Assembly (NCBI RefSeq): GCF_013386165.1
Contig: NZ_JACAOS010000003.1
Location: 662,343-726,342 of the forward strand
Origin: Pseudomonas gingeri
GTDB lineage: Bacteria; Pseudomonadota; Gammaproteobacteria; Pseudomonadales; Pseudomonadaceae
Direction: 5' to 3'
Length of the DNA: 64,000 nucleotides
The translations under genes and the position numbers were made by a program. This document shows positions 35,289-45,669 of this stretch, one piece after another. Position 1 is the first letter of the stretch. Each line of letters begins with the position of its first letter. The notes below the pieces were generated by a model. It worked only from the letters and a program-made list of their open reading frames with translations, did not search any database and had not been told where the DNA came from.

Positions 35289-36169
35289 CCCTGCTGTACC
35301 CCGAGCCAGCCTTCACGGCCGCCGAGGGTGCCACGTACCAGTTGCCCGGCAGGCAAACGGTCGAGTTGTGCGGGGAGCAGATTGACCAGCGGTTGGAACT
35401 CGATATCGCGTGCCTTGGCCTGGGCCAGGAGCTGGCGAAACTCGTTTGCCATCAGAATCCCTTCCACTTCTGCGTGAATCGTATAGACATTCAGGCGCGC
35501 CGGACTGAACCGGTCGAGGATGAACGCATTGAAATCTTTCGCGGCCAGATCCGCACCCACGACTTCGTCGAAGGTAGGAAGGTCCACGGGAATTTGTGGG
35601 GTGCCCAGGCTGCCATCCGCCAACCGTGGCAGAAACAGACCGTGCCCGCGGCAGTCGCTGTTATAGCGAAAACCGAATTGTTCCTTGGCTTGCACGACGC
35701 GCTCGTCCGCACGCCAACCGGCGGTGGCCGAACATTCGACGGCTTGCCCGGTGATATCGCTCAGGCAATCGACGCCGCGACGGATCTGTTCGATCAGTTC
35801 GGCTTCGCTCCAGCGCCCGGCATTGGCCTGCCAACCGTGGTGATCCCAGGCGTGCAGGCCGACCTCATGGCCGGCAGCCAGGGTCTGGCGCATCAGATGC
35901 CCCAGATCCCGACCGATCGGCTTGCCTGGCCAGGCAGTGCCGGCCAGCAAGATGTCCCAGCCGTAAAGGCTGGCAGCCTTGGAACGTAGCATCTTCAGGA
36001 GGAACTGGGGTTTGATGAGGCGCCACAAGTGGCGCCCCATGTTGTCCGGTCCAACGCTGAAGAAGAACGTCGCCTTGACCTGGGCCTCGTCGAGCAGTTC
36101 CAGCAACCGCGGTACCCCTTCACGGGTGCCGCGATAGGTGTCCACATCGATGCGAAGTCCAGCCTGCAT
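35285..36169 (-). CDS. arnD: ArnD, 4-deoxy-4-formamido-L-arabinose-phosphoundecaprenol deformylase
   Basis: A 294-residue polysaccharide-deacetylase-fold enzyme (NodB homology) that removes the formyl group from undecaprenyl-phosphate-L-Ara4FN. The N-terminal metal aspartate lies in [11 protein letters not shown] and the metal histidines in [15 protein letters not shown]. The ATG overlaps the arnA stop by one base (TGATG) and its stop overlaps arnT. Confidence 0.94.
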   Translation of the reverse strand: MQAGLRIDVDTYRGTREGVPRLLELLDEAQVKATFFFSVGPDNMGRHLWRLIKPQFLLKMLRSKAASLYGWDILLAGTAWPGKPIGRDLGHLMRQTLAAGHEVGLHAWDHHGWQANAGRWSEAELIEQIRRGVDCLSDITGQAVECSATAGWRADERVVQAKEQFGFRYNSDCRGHGLFLPRLADGSLGTPQIPVDLPTFDEVVGADLAAKDFNAFILDRFSPARLNVYTIHAEVEGILMANEFRQLLAQAKARDIEFQPLVNLLPAQLDRLPAGQLVRGTLGGREGWLGVQQG

Positions 36170-38160
36170 CAGCGCTTGTCCGCGATTTCGAGCATGGCTT
36201 CCTTGAGGAAGAAGTCCAGGGTGTTACCGATGGTTTCGCTCATCTCGACGGTAGGCTCCCAGTTCAGCAGGCGCTTGGCGTTTTCGACGCTTGGTTTGCG
36301 GTGCGACACGTCCTGGTAGCCAGTACCGTAGAACGCCTTGCTTTCCACGTCGCGGAAACCGGCGAACGGAGGGAAGTTGCTGCGCAGCGGGTGAGCTTCG
36401 AACTGACGCAGCAGTTCTTCGCCCAGCTGACGGATGCTGGCTTCGTTGTCCGGGCTACCGATGTTGATGACCTGACCGTTGCAGCAGTCGTTCTCGTTGT
36501 CGACGATACGGGCCAGAGCCTCGATGCCGTCGGCGATGTCGGTGAAGCAACGCTTCTGCTCGCCACCGTCGAACAGACGGATCGGAGTACCTTCCACCAG
36601 GTTCAGGATCAGTTGGGTGATGGCACGGGAGCTGCCGATACGCGCCGAATCCAGACGGTCCAGACGTGGACCCATCCAGTTGAACGGACGGAACAGGGTG
36701 AAGTTCAGGCCTTTGGCGCCGTAAGCCCAGATCACGCGGTCCAGCAACTGCTTGGAAACCGAGTAGATCCAGCGCTGCTTGTTGATCGGACCGACGACCA
36801 GGTTCGAGGTGTCTTCGTCGAAGTTCTCGTCCTGGCACATGCCGTAGACTTCGGAAGTCGACGGGAAGATCACGCGCTTGTTGTACTTGACGCAGTAGCG
36901 AACCAGTTTCAGGTTCTCTTCGAAGTCCAGTTCGAATACGCGCAGTGGGTTGCGGGTGTATTCGATCGGGGTGGCGATGGCCACCAGCGGCAGGACCACG
37001 TCGCACTTCTTGATGTGGTACTCGATCCACTCGGAGTGGATGCTGATGTCGCCTTCGACGAAATGGAAGTTCGGGTGGCTGCGCAGGCGCTCGATGGCGT
37101 CCGAACCGATGTCCAGGCCGTAGACTTCGTACTTGTCGTCGCGCAGCAGGCGCTCGGACAGGTGGTTACCGATGAAGCCGTTGACGCCCAGGATCAGTAC
37201 GCGGGTACGACGTGGCTTGCGGCCCGACTCGGCGCCACGCAGGAAGGAACCGTCAACCAGGCCCAGTTCGTTGGCCAGTTGCGGGCCGCTGAGGAACAGG
37301 CCGTTGTCGTTGCGCTGACCGGCGTTGATCACCAGGGAGTCTTCACCGCAAGCGATGCGCAGCGGATCGACGCTGATCACACGGCCAGGGGCCTGACCTT
37401 CGTTGCCCTTGACGACTTCGGCGCTCCAGACGATCAGCTTGTGCTCGCCCACGGCGCAGAAAGCACCCGGGTAAGGTTGAGTCACGGCGCGGACCAGGTT
37501 GAACAGCTCTTCGGCAGGCTTTTTCCAGACCAGCTTGCCGTCAGCCGGGGTACGGCGACCGAAGTAGGTGGCTTTGGATTCGTCCTGGGCGGTTTCGCTC
37601 AGTTTGCCGGCAGCCAGTTGTGGCAGGGCTTCACCCAGCAGGGCGGCAGCGCTGTCACGCAGCTTGGTGTGCAGGGTCAGGGCTGTGTCGGCACGCTCGA
37701 TGGCGACGCGGTTCTGCGCCAGGATGCCACCGGCATCGGCACGCTTGACCATGCGGTGCAGGGTCACGCCGGTTTCGGTTTCGCCGTTGACCAGCACCCA
37801 GTTGGCCGGTGCGCGACCACGGTAGCTTGGCAGCAGGGAACCGTGCAGGTTGAACGCGCCGTTCTTGGCGGTGGCCAGCAGGGCTTCGCTCAACAGGTTG
37901 CGGTAGTAGAACGAGAAGATGTAGTCCGGGTTCAGCTTGGCGATGCGCTCGATCCACAGAGGGTGGTTAGCATCTTCCGGTGCGTGCACGGTAATGCCCT
38001 TGCGAGCACAGAGTTGCGCTACGGAACCGTAGAAGGCGTTCTCCTTCGGGTCGTCGGCATGGGTGAACACTGCGGCGATGTCGTAACCTGCGGCGAGCAG
38101 GGACTCGATGCCGGTGCAACCAATATCGTGATAGGCGAAGACGACAACTTTCGGATTCAT
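36169..38160 (-). CDS. arnA: ArnA, bifunctional UDP-L-Ara4N formyltransferase / UDP-glucuronate decarboxylase
   Basis: A 663-residue two-domain cytoplasmic enzyme. Residues 1 to ~305 are the 10-formyl-THF-dependent formyltransferase ([19 protein letters not shown] with the catalytic His and Asn, then [19 protein letters not shown] in part). Residues ~315-663 are the NAD-dependent decarboxylase with [18 protein letters not shown] and the SDR-like YSVSKQ triad and RPFNWMGPR. Both activities appear intact. It overlaps arnC by 4 bp. Confidence 0.96.
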   Translation of the reverse strand: MNPKVVVFAYHDIGCTGIESLLAAGYDIAAVFTHADDPKENAFYGSVAQLCARKGITVHAPEDANHPLWIERIAKLNPDYIFSFYYRNLLSEALLATAKNGAFNLHGSLLPSYRGRAPANWVLVNGETETGVTLHRMVKRADAGGILAQNRVAIERADTALTLHTKLRDSAAALLGEALPQLAAGKLSETAQDESKATYFGRRTPADGKLVWKKPAEELFNLVRAVTQPYPGAFCAVGEHKLIVWSAEVVKGNEGQAPGRVISVDPLRIACGEDSLVINAGQRNDNGLFLSGPQLANELGLVDGSFLRGAESGRKPRRTRVLILGVNGFIGNHLSERLLRDDKYEVYGLDIGSDAIERLRSHPNFHFVEGDISIHSEWIEYHIKKCDVVLPLVAIATPIEYTRNPLRVFELDFEENLKLVRYCVKYNKRVIFPSTSEVYGMCQDENFDEDTSNLVVGPINKQRWIYSVSKQLLDRVIWAYGAKGLNFTLFRPFNWMGPRLDRLDSARIGSSRAITQLILNLVEGTPIRLFDGGEQKRCFTDIADGIEALARIVDNENDCCNGQVINIGSPDNEASIRQLGEELLRQFEAHPLRSNFPPFAGFRDVESKAFYGTGYQDVSHRKPSVENAKRLLNWEPTVEMSETIGNTLDFFLKEAMLEIADKR

Positions 38161-39170
38161 GGTGCGACCTGATTGGAGGTAGTAGTAGAAGGGGTATCAC
38201 CAGCAGCGCTGGCAGGAGACGGCTGACTACGCAGCACTTTCTCGATGAAGAAGCGCGGACGTGCACGCACGTCACTGTACATGCGACCCAGGTATTCACC
38301 CAGAAGCCCCATGCCGATGAACTGACCGCCGGTAAAGACGAACAGGATAGCAAACAGCACGAACGAACCGTCACCGGCCCAGGCAGCGCCGAAGATCAGG
38401 CGCAGTACCACCAGCAGCACGGCGAACAGTGCGCCGAGGCCGGCCATGGTGAAACCGATGATGCTCAACAGCCGCAGGGGCGTGGTGGTCATGCAGGTGA
38501 CCAGGTCGAACATCAGGTTGATCAGGCGCATCGGGCTGTATTTCGAGTCACCGTGCTCGCGCTCGGCGTGCTGCACCAGGACTTCGGTGGTGTGCCGGGC
38601 AAAGCTGTTGGCCAGGATCGGGATAAAGGTGCTGCGCTCGCGGCAGGCCAGCATCGCGTCGACGATGGTCCGGCGATAGGCGCGCAACATGCAGCCGTAG
38701 TCGCTCATGGCGACGCCGGTGGAGCGTTGCACGGCCATGTTGATCAGGCGCGACGGCCAGCGGCGCAAGGCCGAGTCCTGGCGATTGTTGCGCACGGTAC
38801 CGACCACGTCGAAGCCCAGTGCGGCCTGTTCCACCAGGCGCGGGATTTCTTCCGGCGGGTTCTGCAGGTCGGCGTCCAGGGTGATGACCACATCACCGGT
38901 GGATTGCTCGAAGCCGGCCATGATTGCGGCGTGCTGACCGTAGTTACGGTTCAGGATCACGGCGATGACCGGGCTGCCTTCACGCTCGGCGGCTTCCTGG
39001 AGAATGTCGGCGGAGCGATCGCGGCTGCCGTCGTCGACCAGGATGATTTCGACATCCTGGGTCAACTGCGCACAGGCCGCTTCGGTGCGGCGCAACAGTT
39101 CAGGCAAGCTCTGTTCTTCGTTATAGACCGGGATAACGATCGACACGCGCTGAATTGGATAAGGTTTCAA
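38157..39170 (-). CDS. arnC: ArnC, undecaprenyl-phosphate 4-deoxy-4-formamido-L-arabinose transferase
   Basis: A 337-residue GT2 glycosyltransferase with two C-terminal membrane helices. It has [18 protein letters not shown] at the N-terminus, the donor DxD-type [16 protein letters not shown] and the [17 protein letters not shown] tail. It loads L-Ara4FN on undecaprenyl phosphate. The frame is closed by a TGA eight codons upstream and no ATG exists before the conserved region: the start is TTG at 39170 (GGAAAG upstream) or possibly GTG eight codons in. This is the first arn gene here; the arnB aminotransferase gene, normally upstream, is absent. Confidence 0.93.
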   Translation of the reverse strand: MKPYPIQRVSIVIPVYNEEQSLPELLRRTEAACAQLTQDVEIILVDDGSRDRSADILQEAAEREGSPVIAVILNRNYGQHAAIMAGFEQSTGDVVITLDADLQNPPEEIPRLVEQAALGFDVVGTVRNNRQDSALRRWPSRLINMAVQRSTGVAMSDYGCMLRAYRRTIVDAMLACRERSTFIPILANSFARHTTEVLVQHAEREHGDSKYSPMRLINLMFDLVTCMTTTPLRLLSIIGFTMAGLGALFAVLLVVLRLIFGAAWAGDGSFVLFAILFVFTGGQFIGMGLLGEYLGRMYSDVRARPRFFIEKVLRSQPSPASAAGDTPSTTTSNQVAP

Positions 39171-39564
39171 AGGCTTCTTTCCAGAATGGTTTCAATGGTG
39201 CGGCGATGCTTCAATCGAGCCGATAGCATGCCGGACTCAACGCTCAGGCACAATGAACGATGCCTTTTATGCGGGCAAGCATAGAGGCATGACCGTGGGA
39301 TGATACAGGGCTAATAAAAAACATGCGGCGATTTAAGCCTGAAAAATGAAATGTCAAAGCTGCATAACAGCCTTATGTTCATGATTTTTATCAGTTCCCT
39401 GGCTCGGAGCGCGGGCAGGATTCTACGGTAAACGCCCAAATGTGAAAAGCCTATGAATAAGAGATGAACAACCTGTTGTTTTTGCTCAATAGACAGCCGC
39501 GATTCAGGTAACCTGTGTCGCTGCTGAAAAGATTCGACTTCCAGTGCTTGGAGCAGGGCCCCGG
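39171..39564. other. Divergent intergenic region between arnC and the efflux pair; no arnB
   Basis: 394 bases with no supported gene on either strand. The middle (39310-39390) is AT-rich and should hold the arn promoter, but I could not identify a clear PhoP or PmrA box. I looked for arnB coding remnants, such as the PLP-lysine region, and saw none. Confidence 0.6.
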
Positions 39565-41226
39565 ATGAACCAATACGCGCCCCACGACTGGCAGCCCCAC
39601 GAGCGCCCCAGCCTGCCCGGATCGCCGTCGACGCCGCTGCACTCCACGCCCAGACGCTGGGCCTACGCCATGGTCGGGCTGCTGGTGGCCCTGACCGGTG
39701 GCCTCGGCAATTCGCTGGTGATCGCCAATTTGCCGTACCTGCAGGGCGCCCTGGGCGCGACCACGGCGGAAATGGCCTGGCTGCCGGCGGCCTATGTCAT
39801 GACCAACGTCTCGATGAACCTGTTGCTGGTGAAATTTCGCCAGCAATTCGGCCTGCGGGCCTTCACCGAGGTGTTCCTGGTGCTCTATGCCCTGGTGACC
39901 TTCGGTCATCTGTTCGTCAATGACCTGAGTTCGGCGATTGCCGTGCGCGCGGCCCACGGCATGGTGGCGGCGGCCCTGAGTTCCCTGGGGCTGTATTACA
40001 TGATCCAGGCCTTTCCGGCGAAATGGCGGCTCAAGGCCCTGGTGCTGGGCCTGGGCACCTCGCAGTTGGCGTTGCCCCTGGCCCGGCTGTTTTCCGAGGA
40101 TTTGTTACAGATCGCCGAGTGGCGCGGGTTGTATCTGTTCGAGCTGGGGCTGGCCTTGGCGGCCCTGGGTTGCGTGTTCCTGCTCAAGCTGCCGCCGGGC
40201 GACCGTTTCAAGACCTTCGAGAAACTCGACTTCCTGACCTTCGCCATCCTGGCCACTGGCGTGGCGCTGCTGTGTGCGGTGTTGTCCCTGGGACGCATCG
40301 ACTGGTGGCTGGAGGCGCCCTGGATCGGCATGGCCTCGGCGGCCTCGATCGTGCTGATCCTCGCGGGGCTGGCGATTGAACACAACCGCAGCAACCCGAT
40401 GTTGATGACCCGCTGGCTGGGCAGCGGGGCGATGATTCGCCTGGGGCTGGCGGTGATCCTGATCCGCATGGTGTTGTCGGAGCAGTCCACCGGCGCTGTG
40501 GGGTTTCTCCAGGCGTTGAACATGGGCAGCGAGCAGATGCGCAGCCTCTACGCCGTGATGTTGCTGGGCAGCATCGCCGGATTGGCGGTCAGTGCCCTGA
40601 CCATCCACCCCGATCATTTGCTCAAGCCGCTGATCATTTCCCTGGCACTGATGGCGCTCGGTTCGTCCATGGACAGCTTTTCCAACAACCTGACACGCCC
40701 GGCCAGCATGTACGCCAGCCAGTTCCTGCTGGCCTTCGGCGGGACCTTTTTCCTCGGCCCGACCATGGCCCTGGGCACCCGCAACGTGGTGACCAACCCG
40801 CGCAACCTGGTGAGTTTTTCGGTGTTGTTCGGGATCTGCAACAATCTCGGCGGCCTGATCGGCTCCGCCTTGCTGGGCACCTTTCAGGTGGTCAGGGAGA
40901 AATTCCACTCCAGCAACATCGTCGAGCACCTGACCCTGATCGATCCGCAGGTCGCCGCGCGCCTGCAAAGCAGCAGTGCGGCCTATGCCGGGGTGATTTT
41001 CGATCCGTCGGCGCGGACCACCCAGGGCATGCAGGCCCTGGCCACGTCCGCGACCCGGGAAGCGAATATCCTGGCCTATAACGATGTGTTCATGCTGATC
41101 GCGGTGATCGCGGTCTTGACCATGCTGTGGATCTTCGCCCGCAGCCTGTGGTTGCTCAGCATGAACAAGAAGATCGCCCGCAACCCCCCGTCTTCCACTC
41201 TCACCAGCGGTGCCCCCTCACGATGA
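39565..41226 (+). CDS. MFS drug efflux transporter, EmrB/DHA2-like
   Basis: About 553 residues with some 14 hydrophobic segments, the DHA2 (14-TM) class of drug:proton antiporters. The first helix reads AYAMVGLLVALTGGLGNSLV, followed by EMAWLPAAYVMTNVSMNLLLV; the usual GxLaDrxGrr loop is replaced by KFRQQFGLR, as in some EmrB-like subfamilies. It should act with the HlyD-type adaptor whose ATG overlaps its stop (ATGA). ATG 39565 has GGAG upstream; a GTG at 39544 is also in frame. No outer-membrane channel gene is adjacent. Substrate unknown. Confidence 0.85.
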   Translation: MNQYAPHDWQPHERPSLPGSPSTPLHSTPRRWAYAMVGLLVALTGGLGNSLVIANLPYLQGALGATTAEMAWLPAAYVMTNVSMNLLLVKFRQQFGLRAFTEVFLVLYALVTFGHLFVNDLSSAIAVRAAHGMVAAALSSLGLYYMIQAFPAKWRLKALVLGLGTSQLALPLARLFSEDLLQIAEWRGLYLFELGLALAALGCVFLLKLPPGDRFKTFEKLDFLTFAILATGVALLCAVLSLGRIDWWLEAPWIGMASAASIVLILAGLAIEHNRSNPMLMTRWLGSGAMIRLGLAVILIRMVLSEQSTGAVGFLQALNMGSEQMRSLYAVMLLGSIAGLAVSALTIHPDHLLKPLIISLALMALGSSMDSFSNNLTRPASMYASQFLLAFGGTFFLGPTMALGTRNVVTNPRNLVSFSVLFGICNNLGGLIGSALLGTFQVVREKFHSSNIVEHLTLIDPQVAARLQSSSAAYAGVIFDPSARTTQGMQALATSATREANILAYNDVFMLIAVIAVLTMLWIFARSLWLLSMNKKIARNPPSSTLTSGAPSR

Positions 41227-42368
41227 GCGAACCTGCGACCACGACCAATGCGATTGCTGCCACCCCCGAAGGAGTCACTCCGGCCGGCGCCTCGTCCACC
41301 GAACCGAGGTCCCTGGGGGTTCGCATCGTTTCTTCCCTGGGCTTTGCCGCGATCGCCATCACCGGCGTGTTGATCGTGCTGTATGCCTGGCAGTTGCCGC
41401 CGTTCGGCAGCGCCATCGAAAGCACCGAGAATGCCCTGGTTCGCGGACAGGTGACGCTGATCGGCCCGCAGCTCAGCGGCTATGTGTTCGAAGTGCCGGT
41501 GCAGGACTTCCAGTTCGTCAAGGGCGGTGATCTGCTGGTGCGCCTCGATGACCGCATCTATAAACAGCGGCTGGACCAGGCGCTGGCCCAACTGGACGTG
41601 CAGAAGGCCGCCCTGGCCAACAACCTGCAGCAGCGTCGCAGTGCCGAGGCTACCATTGCCCAGCGCCAGGCGGCCCTCGACAACAGCCGGGCCCAGGTGC
41701 TCAAGAGCAGTGCCGACCTCAAGCGCAACGAAGCGCTGATCGCCGATGGTTCGGTGTCCCGGCGTGAGCTCGATGTGACTCGCGCCGACCATGCCCAGAC
41801 CGATTCAGCCGTGGCCCAGGCGCGGGCGGCGCTGGATATTTCCCGCCAGGACCTGCAAACCGTACTGGTCAACCGGGGTTCGCTGGAAGCAGCGGTCACC
41901 AATGCCGAGGCGGCGGTGGAGCTGGCACGGATCGACCTGTCGAATACCCGCATCACCGCGCCCAGGGACGGTCAGTTGGGGCAGATCGGCGTGCGCCTGG
42001 GCGCCTATGTGAACTCTGGCGCGCAGTTGATGGCCCTGGTGCCGGATCGGCACTGGGTGATTGCCAATATGAAGGAAACCCAGATGGCGGCGGTGCGCGT
42101 GGGGCAATCCGCGAGTTTTACCGTCGACGCCCTCAACCATCGTCGCTTCAGCGGCCGGGTACAGCGCATTGCCCCGGCGACCGGCTCGGAGTTCAGCCTG
42201 TTGCAGGCCGATAACGCCACCGGCAACTTCGTCAAGATCGCCCAGCGGGTGCCGGTACGGATCATCGTGGACCCGGGGCAGGAGGAGATCGATCGGCTGC
42301 GCCCGGGGCTGTCGGTGGTGGTGAGTATCGATACCGCCAGTCAGGTCCAGCCGGTGGAGCCGGACTGA
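41223..42368 (+). CDS. HlyD/EmrA-family membrane fusion protein
   Basis: About 381 residues. One membrane helix (IVSSLGFAAIAITGVLIVLYAW) is followed by the biotinyl/lipoyl-like segment TENALVRGQVTLIGPQLSGYVFEVPV with adjacent lysine VKGGDLLVRLDD, a long Ala/Gln/Arg-rich coiled-coil hairpin (~100-220), the second lipoyl half ITAPRDGQLGQIGVRLGAYV and a beta-barrel domain. It couples the MFS pump across the periplasm to an outer-membrane channel. Its start overlaps the MFS stop by 4 bp; the longer frame from 41127 overlaps the MFS gene and is rejected. Confidence 0.9.
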   Translation: MSEPATTTNAIAATPEGVTPAGASSTEPRSLGVRIVSSLGFAAIAITGVLIVLYAWQLPPFGSAIESTENALVRGQVTLIGPQLSGYVFEVPVQDFQFVKGGDLLVRLDDRIYKQRLDQALAQLDVQKAALANNLQQRRSAEATIAQRQAALDNSRAQVLKSSADLKRNEALIADGSVSRRELDVTRADHAQTDSAVAQARAALDISRQDLQTVLVNRGSLEAAVTNAEAAVELARIDLSNTRITAPRDGQLGQIGVRLGAYVNSGAQLMALVPDRHWVIANMKETQMAAVRVGQSASFTVDALNHRRFSGRVQRIAPATGSEFSLLQADNATGNFVKIAQRVPVRIIVDPGQEEIDRLRPGLSVVVSIDTASQVQPVEPD

Positions 42369-42386
42369 CGGGCCGGAGGGCACTGC

Positions 42387-43214
42387 TCAGGGGCGACGGT
42401 TATCCATCGCCTCGACCAGGGCGTCGATACGTTGCAGGTGCTCGCGGTTGTCATGGTCCCAGGGATGGAAGCCGGGCTTGAAGTAGTCGAGCCAGGGCAG
42501 GGCGATCCGCGGAAACACGCCGTGGCGGCCGAACAGGTACTTCACCATGCTCCAGCAACCCTTCAGGTGATGGCCGGCCTTGCGGTCGGCGATCAGCAGG
42601 CGCACATGGAAATCGAACACCACCAGCCAGAACATCAGCGTGGTGCTCAGCATGCTGCCGACCCGGATCAGGTAGCGCCCCAACCCCGGCTTGACTGCGG
42701 CATTCCACACATCGAAGGCCACCGACTTGTGCTCGGTTTCCTCCAGCGCGTGCCACATCCACATCTGCCGATAACCCTCGACCGAGTCGCCGAAGCGACT
42801 CGGGTCGCGCAGCATCAGGTCGGCGAGCATCGCCGTGTAATGCTCCAGGGCGATGGTGATGCCCAGGTTGAAGGCGGGCGGGAAGTATTTCTTCTGGAAG
42901 TCGAGAATCATCCGCAAGCGCCGATCGAGCTTGTGCGCCGGCAGCCCGGCGGCTTGCAGCAGATCGTTGTAGCGCAGGTGCTCGCGGCTGTGCATGGCTT
43001 CCTGGCCGATAAAACCCTGGATCTGGCGCTTGAGCTCGGGGTCGTGGACCCGGTCACGGTAATGACGCACGCTGTCCATGAAGAACAGTTCGCCAGAGGG
43101 AAACAGCAAGGACAGGGCATTGAAGAACTGCGTGACCCACGGCCCCTGGGCATGCCAGTCCTTGGCACGTTCGGCGGGCAGGTCGACACTGACATCACGG
43201 CGTACAGGCAACAT
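42387..43214 (-). CDS. Predicted metal-dependent hydrolase (PF10118, ferritin-like helical)
   Basis: A 275-residue helical protein of the YbaK-unrelated PF10118 group. Conserved Glu/His metal-ligand patterns are visible: FIGQEAMHSREHLRYND, LEHYTAMLAD and HALEETEHKSVAFDVW, which together resemble a carboxylate-bridged di-iron site in a four-helix bundle. Its reaction is unknown, although such genes often accompany Baeyer-Villiger monooxygenase and SDR genes. The start at 43214 has GGAG eight bases upstream; 14 bp separate it from the SDR gene, so it is third in a leftward operon. Confidence 0.8.
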   Translation of the reverse strand: MLPVRRDVSVDLPAERAKDWHAQGPWVTQFFNALSLLFPSGELFFMDSVRHYRDRVHDPELKRQIQGFIGQEAMHSREHLRYNDLLQAAGLPAHKLDRRLRMILDFQKKYFPPAFNLGITIALEHYTAMLADLMLRDPSRFGDSVEGYRQMWMWHALEETEHKSVAFDVWNAAVKPGLGRYLIRVGSMLSTTLMFWLVVFDFHVRLLIADRKAGHHLKGCWSMVKYLFGRHGVFPRIALPWLDYFKPGFHPWDHDNREHLQRIDALVEAMDNRRP

Positions 43215-43228
43215 GACAGGCACTCCTT

Positions 43229-44134
43229 TCAATTGAGACCGCCCGGTTCCTTGGCTTCACTGGCGCCAGGCCGGGTCTTGCGTTTGCCCAGGGGCGACAT
43301 CCGCCGGCTGATAAACACCACCAGGGCCTGATAGGCGCTGGGCAGCAGGCGCACCAGCCAGTCGAGGGCATGGGCGTCGCGGCCGATCAGCACGCGCCGA
43401 CGGTTTTTCCGTACGCCGTGCAAGATCACCCGCGCTGCCTGGTCGGCATCGGTGATAAACAGCTTCTCGAAATCCGCCCGGGCCTGCTCCTCGTTGTCGA
43501 TCAGCAGGCCCTTGACGTTGTCGCGGATCCGGCTGGAACGGGCGATATCGGTACGGATGCCACCGGGGTGCACACAGGTGGCCGAGACGCCGTAGGCCAT
43601 CAGGTCGAGTTCCTGGCGCAAGGCTTCGGTAAAACCGCGCACGGCGAACTTGCTGGCGTTGTAGCCGCTCATGCCGGGTTGGGCGAACAGGCCGAACACG
43701 CTGGAGGTGTTGATGATGTGCCCGTTGCCGCTCTGCTTGAGGTAGGGCAGGAAGGCTTGGGTGCCATGGACCACGCCCCAGAAGTTGATCCCGAAAATCC
43801 ACTCGAGGTCTTCCTGGCTCATGCCTTCGATGGTGCTCGACAGCGCCACCCCGGCATTGTTGAACACCAGGTTGACGCCGCCATGCTCGGCGGCCGTGGC
43901 GGCCGCCCAGTCGAACAGGGCCTGGCGCTCGGCGACATCGAGTACCTGGGTGGTGATGTGCAGCGGCAGCAGCGCGGCGGCCCGGGCCAGTTCCAGGGTC
44001 TGTGCCAGGCCTTGGGGGTTCTTGTCCGCGAGGGCCAGATGGCAACCTTCGCGGGCCAGGGCAATGGCCAGGGCACGGCCCATGCCGGACGCGGCGCCGG
44101 TAATGGCCGCGACTTTACCGTCGAAGGTCTTCAT
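43229..44134 (-). CDS. Short-chain dehydrogenase/reductase
   Basis: A 301-residue SDR. The NAD(P)-binding motif is TGAASGMGRALA, the structural NNAG is at 92-95, and the catalytic Ser144/145, Tyr158 and Lys162 (YNASK) are intact. A ~50-residue C-terminal extension with a hydrophobic and basic end (YQALVVFISRRMSPLGKRK) may attach it to the membrane. In this operon it could oxidise a secondary or primary long-chain alcohol to the ketone or aldehyde used by the adjacent flavin monooxygenase. Its ATG overlaps the monooxygenase stop by 4 bp. Confidence 0.88.
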   Translation of the reverse strand: MKTFDGKVAAITGAASGMGRALAIALAREGCHLALADKNPQGLAQTLELARAAALLPLHITTQVLDVAERQALFDWAAATAAEHGGVNLVFNNAGVALSSTIEGMSQEDLEWIFGINFWGVVHGTQAFLPYLKQSGNGHIINTSSVFGLFAQPGMSGYNASKFAVRGFTEALRQELDLMAYGVSATCVHPGGIRTDIARSSRIRDNVKGLLIDNEEQARADFEKLFITDADQAARVILHGVRKNRRRVLIGRDAHALDWLVRLLPSAYQALVVFISRRMSPLGKRKTRPGASEAKEPGGLN

Positions 44135-45669
44135 GGGCGGCCTCCGGGGGCTTGGGCCGGTTCCGGACGTGGGGATATCCGCGCAGAGACTTTGTAGTCG
44201 TTGAGCTGAAAGTGCCGCGTGACCTGGCGGAAGCGCCAGGTCGAGCCAGGCCAGAGGGTGGTGTTCTTGCCGGTGCGCGGGTCCAGATACCAGCTGCGAC
44301 AGCCACCGGTTGACCAGATCGCGCGCTGCAGACGCTGCTGGAGTCGTTCATTGTAGCGCTGCTCCACGTCGGGCCTGACCTCCAGCGTTTCGATCCACTG
44401 GCTGCGCATCTGCTCAAGGGCCTGAAGGATGTAGGTGACCTGGGCCTCGATCATCAGGATCATCGAGTTGTACCCCAGCCCGGTGTTCGGGCCGATGATC
44501 ATGAAGAAGTTCGGGTAGCCCGGCAGGCAGGTGCCCAGGTAGGCATGGGCGCCGTTGGCCCAGGCATCGAGTACGTCGAGGCCGTCGCGCCCGGTGATCA
44601 GGTCGCGGGGCAACGGCTCGGTGGCTTGGAAGCCGGTGCCGAAAATCAGGCAGTCGACCGGGTGGCGCACGCCATCGGCAGTGACCACGGCATCGGCCTC
44701 GATCCGTGTCACGGCCTGGCTGACCACCTTCACATGGCTGCGCGCCAGCGCCGGATAGTAGTCGTTGGAGATCAGGATGCGTTTGCAACCGATGGTGTAG
44801 TCGGGCGTCAGGGTCTTGCGCAGCGTCGGCGCGGCGACTTGCCGGTGCAGATGGCGCACGGCGACTTTCTGCACCAGCTTCATCAACTTCGGATAGCGGG
44901 CGAAGGCAATCACCCGGCTTTCCAGTGCCCAGTAAATGGCCGAGCGGGCCAGGCGTTGGGTGAAGGGCAGGTGCTTGAACAGCCAGCGTTCGGTCGTCGA
45001 CAGTTCACGGTCCGGCTTGGGCAGAATCCACGGTGGCGTGCGCTGGAACAGGCTCAGATGCGCCACCCGAGGGGCAATCTGCGGCACGAACTGGATGGCG
45101 CTGGCCCCCGTGCCGATCACCGCGACCCGCTTGCCTTCCAGTGCATAGTCATGATCCCAGTGCTGGGAATGGAAACTTTTACCCTGGAAGTCCGCCAGCC
45201 CCGGAATATCCGGTAGTGCAGGGCGCGAGAGCCCGCCCATGCCGGAAATCAGCACCCGCGCCGACACCTGGCGTCCATCGGCAAAGCTCAGCGCCCAGCG
45301 CTGCCGGCTTTCGTCGAACACCGCGCGGCTCAGGGCCATGCCGAAGCGCAGGTGCGGCGTGACGCCAAAATTCTGCGCGCAACGCTCCAGATAGGTACGG
45401 ATTTCCGCCTGCGGCGCAAATTGCCGGCTCCAGTGCGGATTGGGCGCGAAGGAGAACGAATAGACATGGGACTGCACATCGCAGGCGCAGCCCGGGTAGT
45501 GGTTGTCGCGCCAGGTGCCGCCCAGGCTGTCGGCCCGTTCGGCGACGAAGAAGTCGCCGATGCCGGCCTGCTTCAGGCGGATCGCCATGCACAGCCCGGC
45601 AAAGCCGGCGCCAATGATGGCGATATCAACGCTTTCGCCGTCTGGCGGGGGTGACGAGTACGCATTCAT
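44131..45669 (-). CDS. Flavin-containing monooxygenase, Baeyer-Villiger/AlmA type
   Basis: A 512-residue FAD- and NADPH-dependent monooxygenase. The FAD-binding motif is AIIGAGFAGLCMAIRLKQAG, the Baeyer-Villiger/FMO fingerprint is FQGKSFHSQHWDH, and the NADPH-binding motif is VAVIGTGASAIQFVP. The set matches EthA, AlmA and related enzymes that insert oxygen into ketones or oxidise long-chain alkanes. It heads the leftward operon with the SDR and PF10118 protein and is divergent from the alpha/beta hydrolase and AlkB genes. The likely product is an ester from a ketone; an AlmA-like alkane role is the alternative. Confidence 0.88.
   Translation of the reverse strand: MNAYSSPPPDGESVDIAIIGAGFAGLCMAIRLKQAGIGDFFVAERADSLGGTWRDNHYPGCACDVQSHVYSFSFAPNPHWSRQFAPQAEIRTYLERCAQNFGVTPHLRFGMALSRAVFDESRQRWALSFADGRQVSARVLISGMGGLSRPALPDIPGLADFQGKSFHSQHWDHDYALEGKRVAVIGTGASAIQFVPQIAPRVAHLSLFQRTPPWILPKPDRELSTTERWLFKHLPFTQRLARSAIYWALESRVIAFARYPKLMKLVQKVAVRHLHRQVAAPTLRKTLTPDYTIGCKRILISNDYYPALARSHVKVVSQAVTRIEADAVVTADGVRHPVDCLIFGTGFQATEPLPRDLITGRDGLDVLDAWANGAHAYLGTCLPGYPNFFMIIGPNTGLGYNSMILMIEAQVTYILQALEQMRSQWIETLEVRPDVEQRYNERLQQRLQRAIWSTGGCRSWYLDPRTGKNTTLWPGSTWRFRQVTRHFQLNDYKVSARISPRPEPAQAPGGRP

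Noticed and set aside
29797..39170. Long open frames on the plus strand antisense to the arnT-like, ugd and arn genes
   Set aside because: They are mirror frames of high-GC coding genes: their proteins are low-complexity, rich in Gln, His and Arg, and match no family. The minus-strand genes have intact motifs and overlapping starts and stops.
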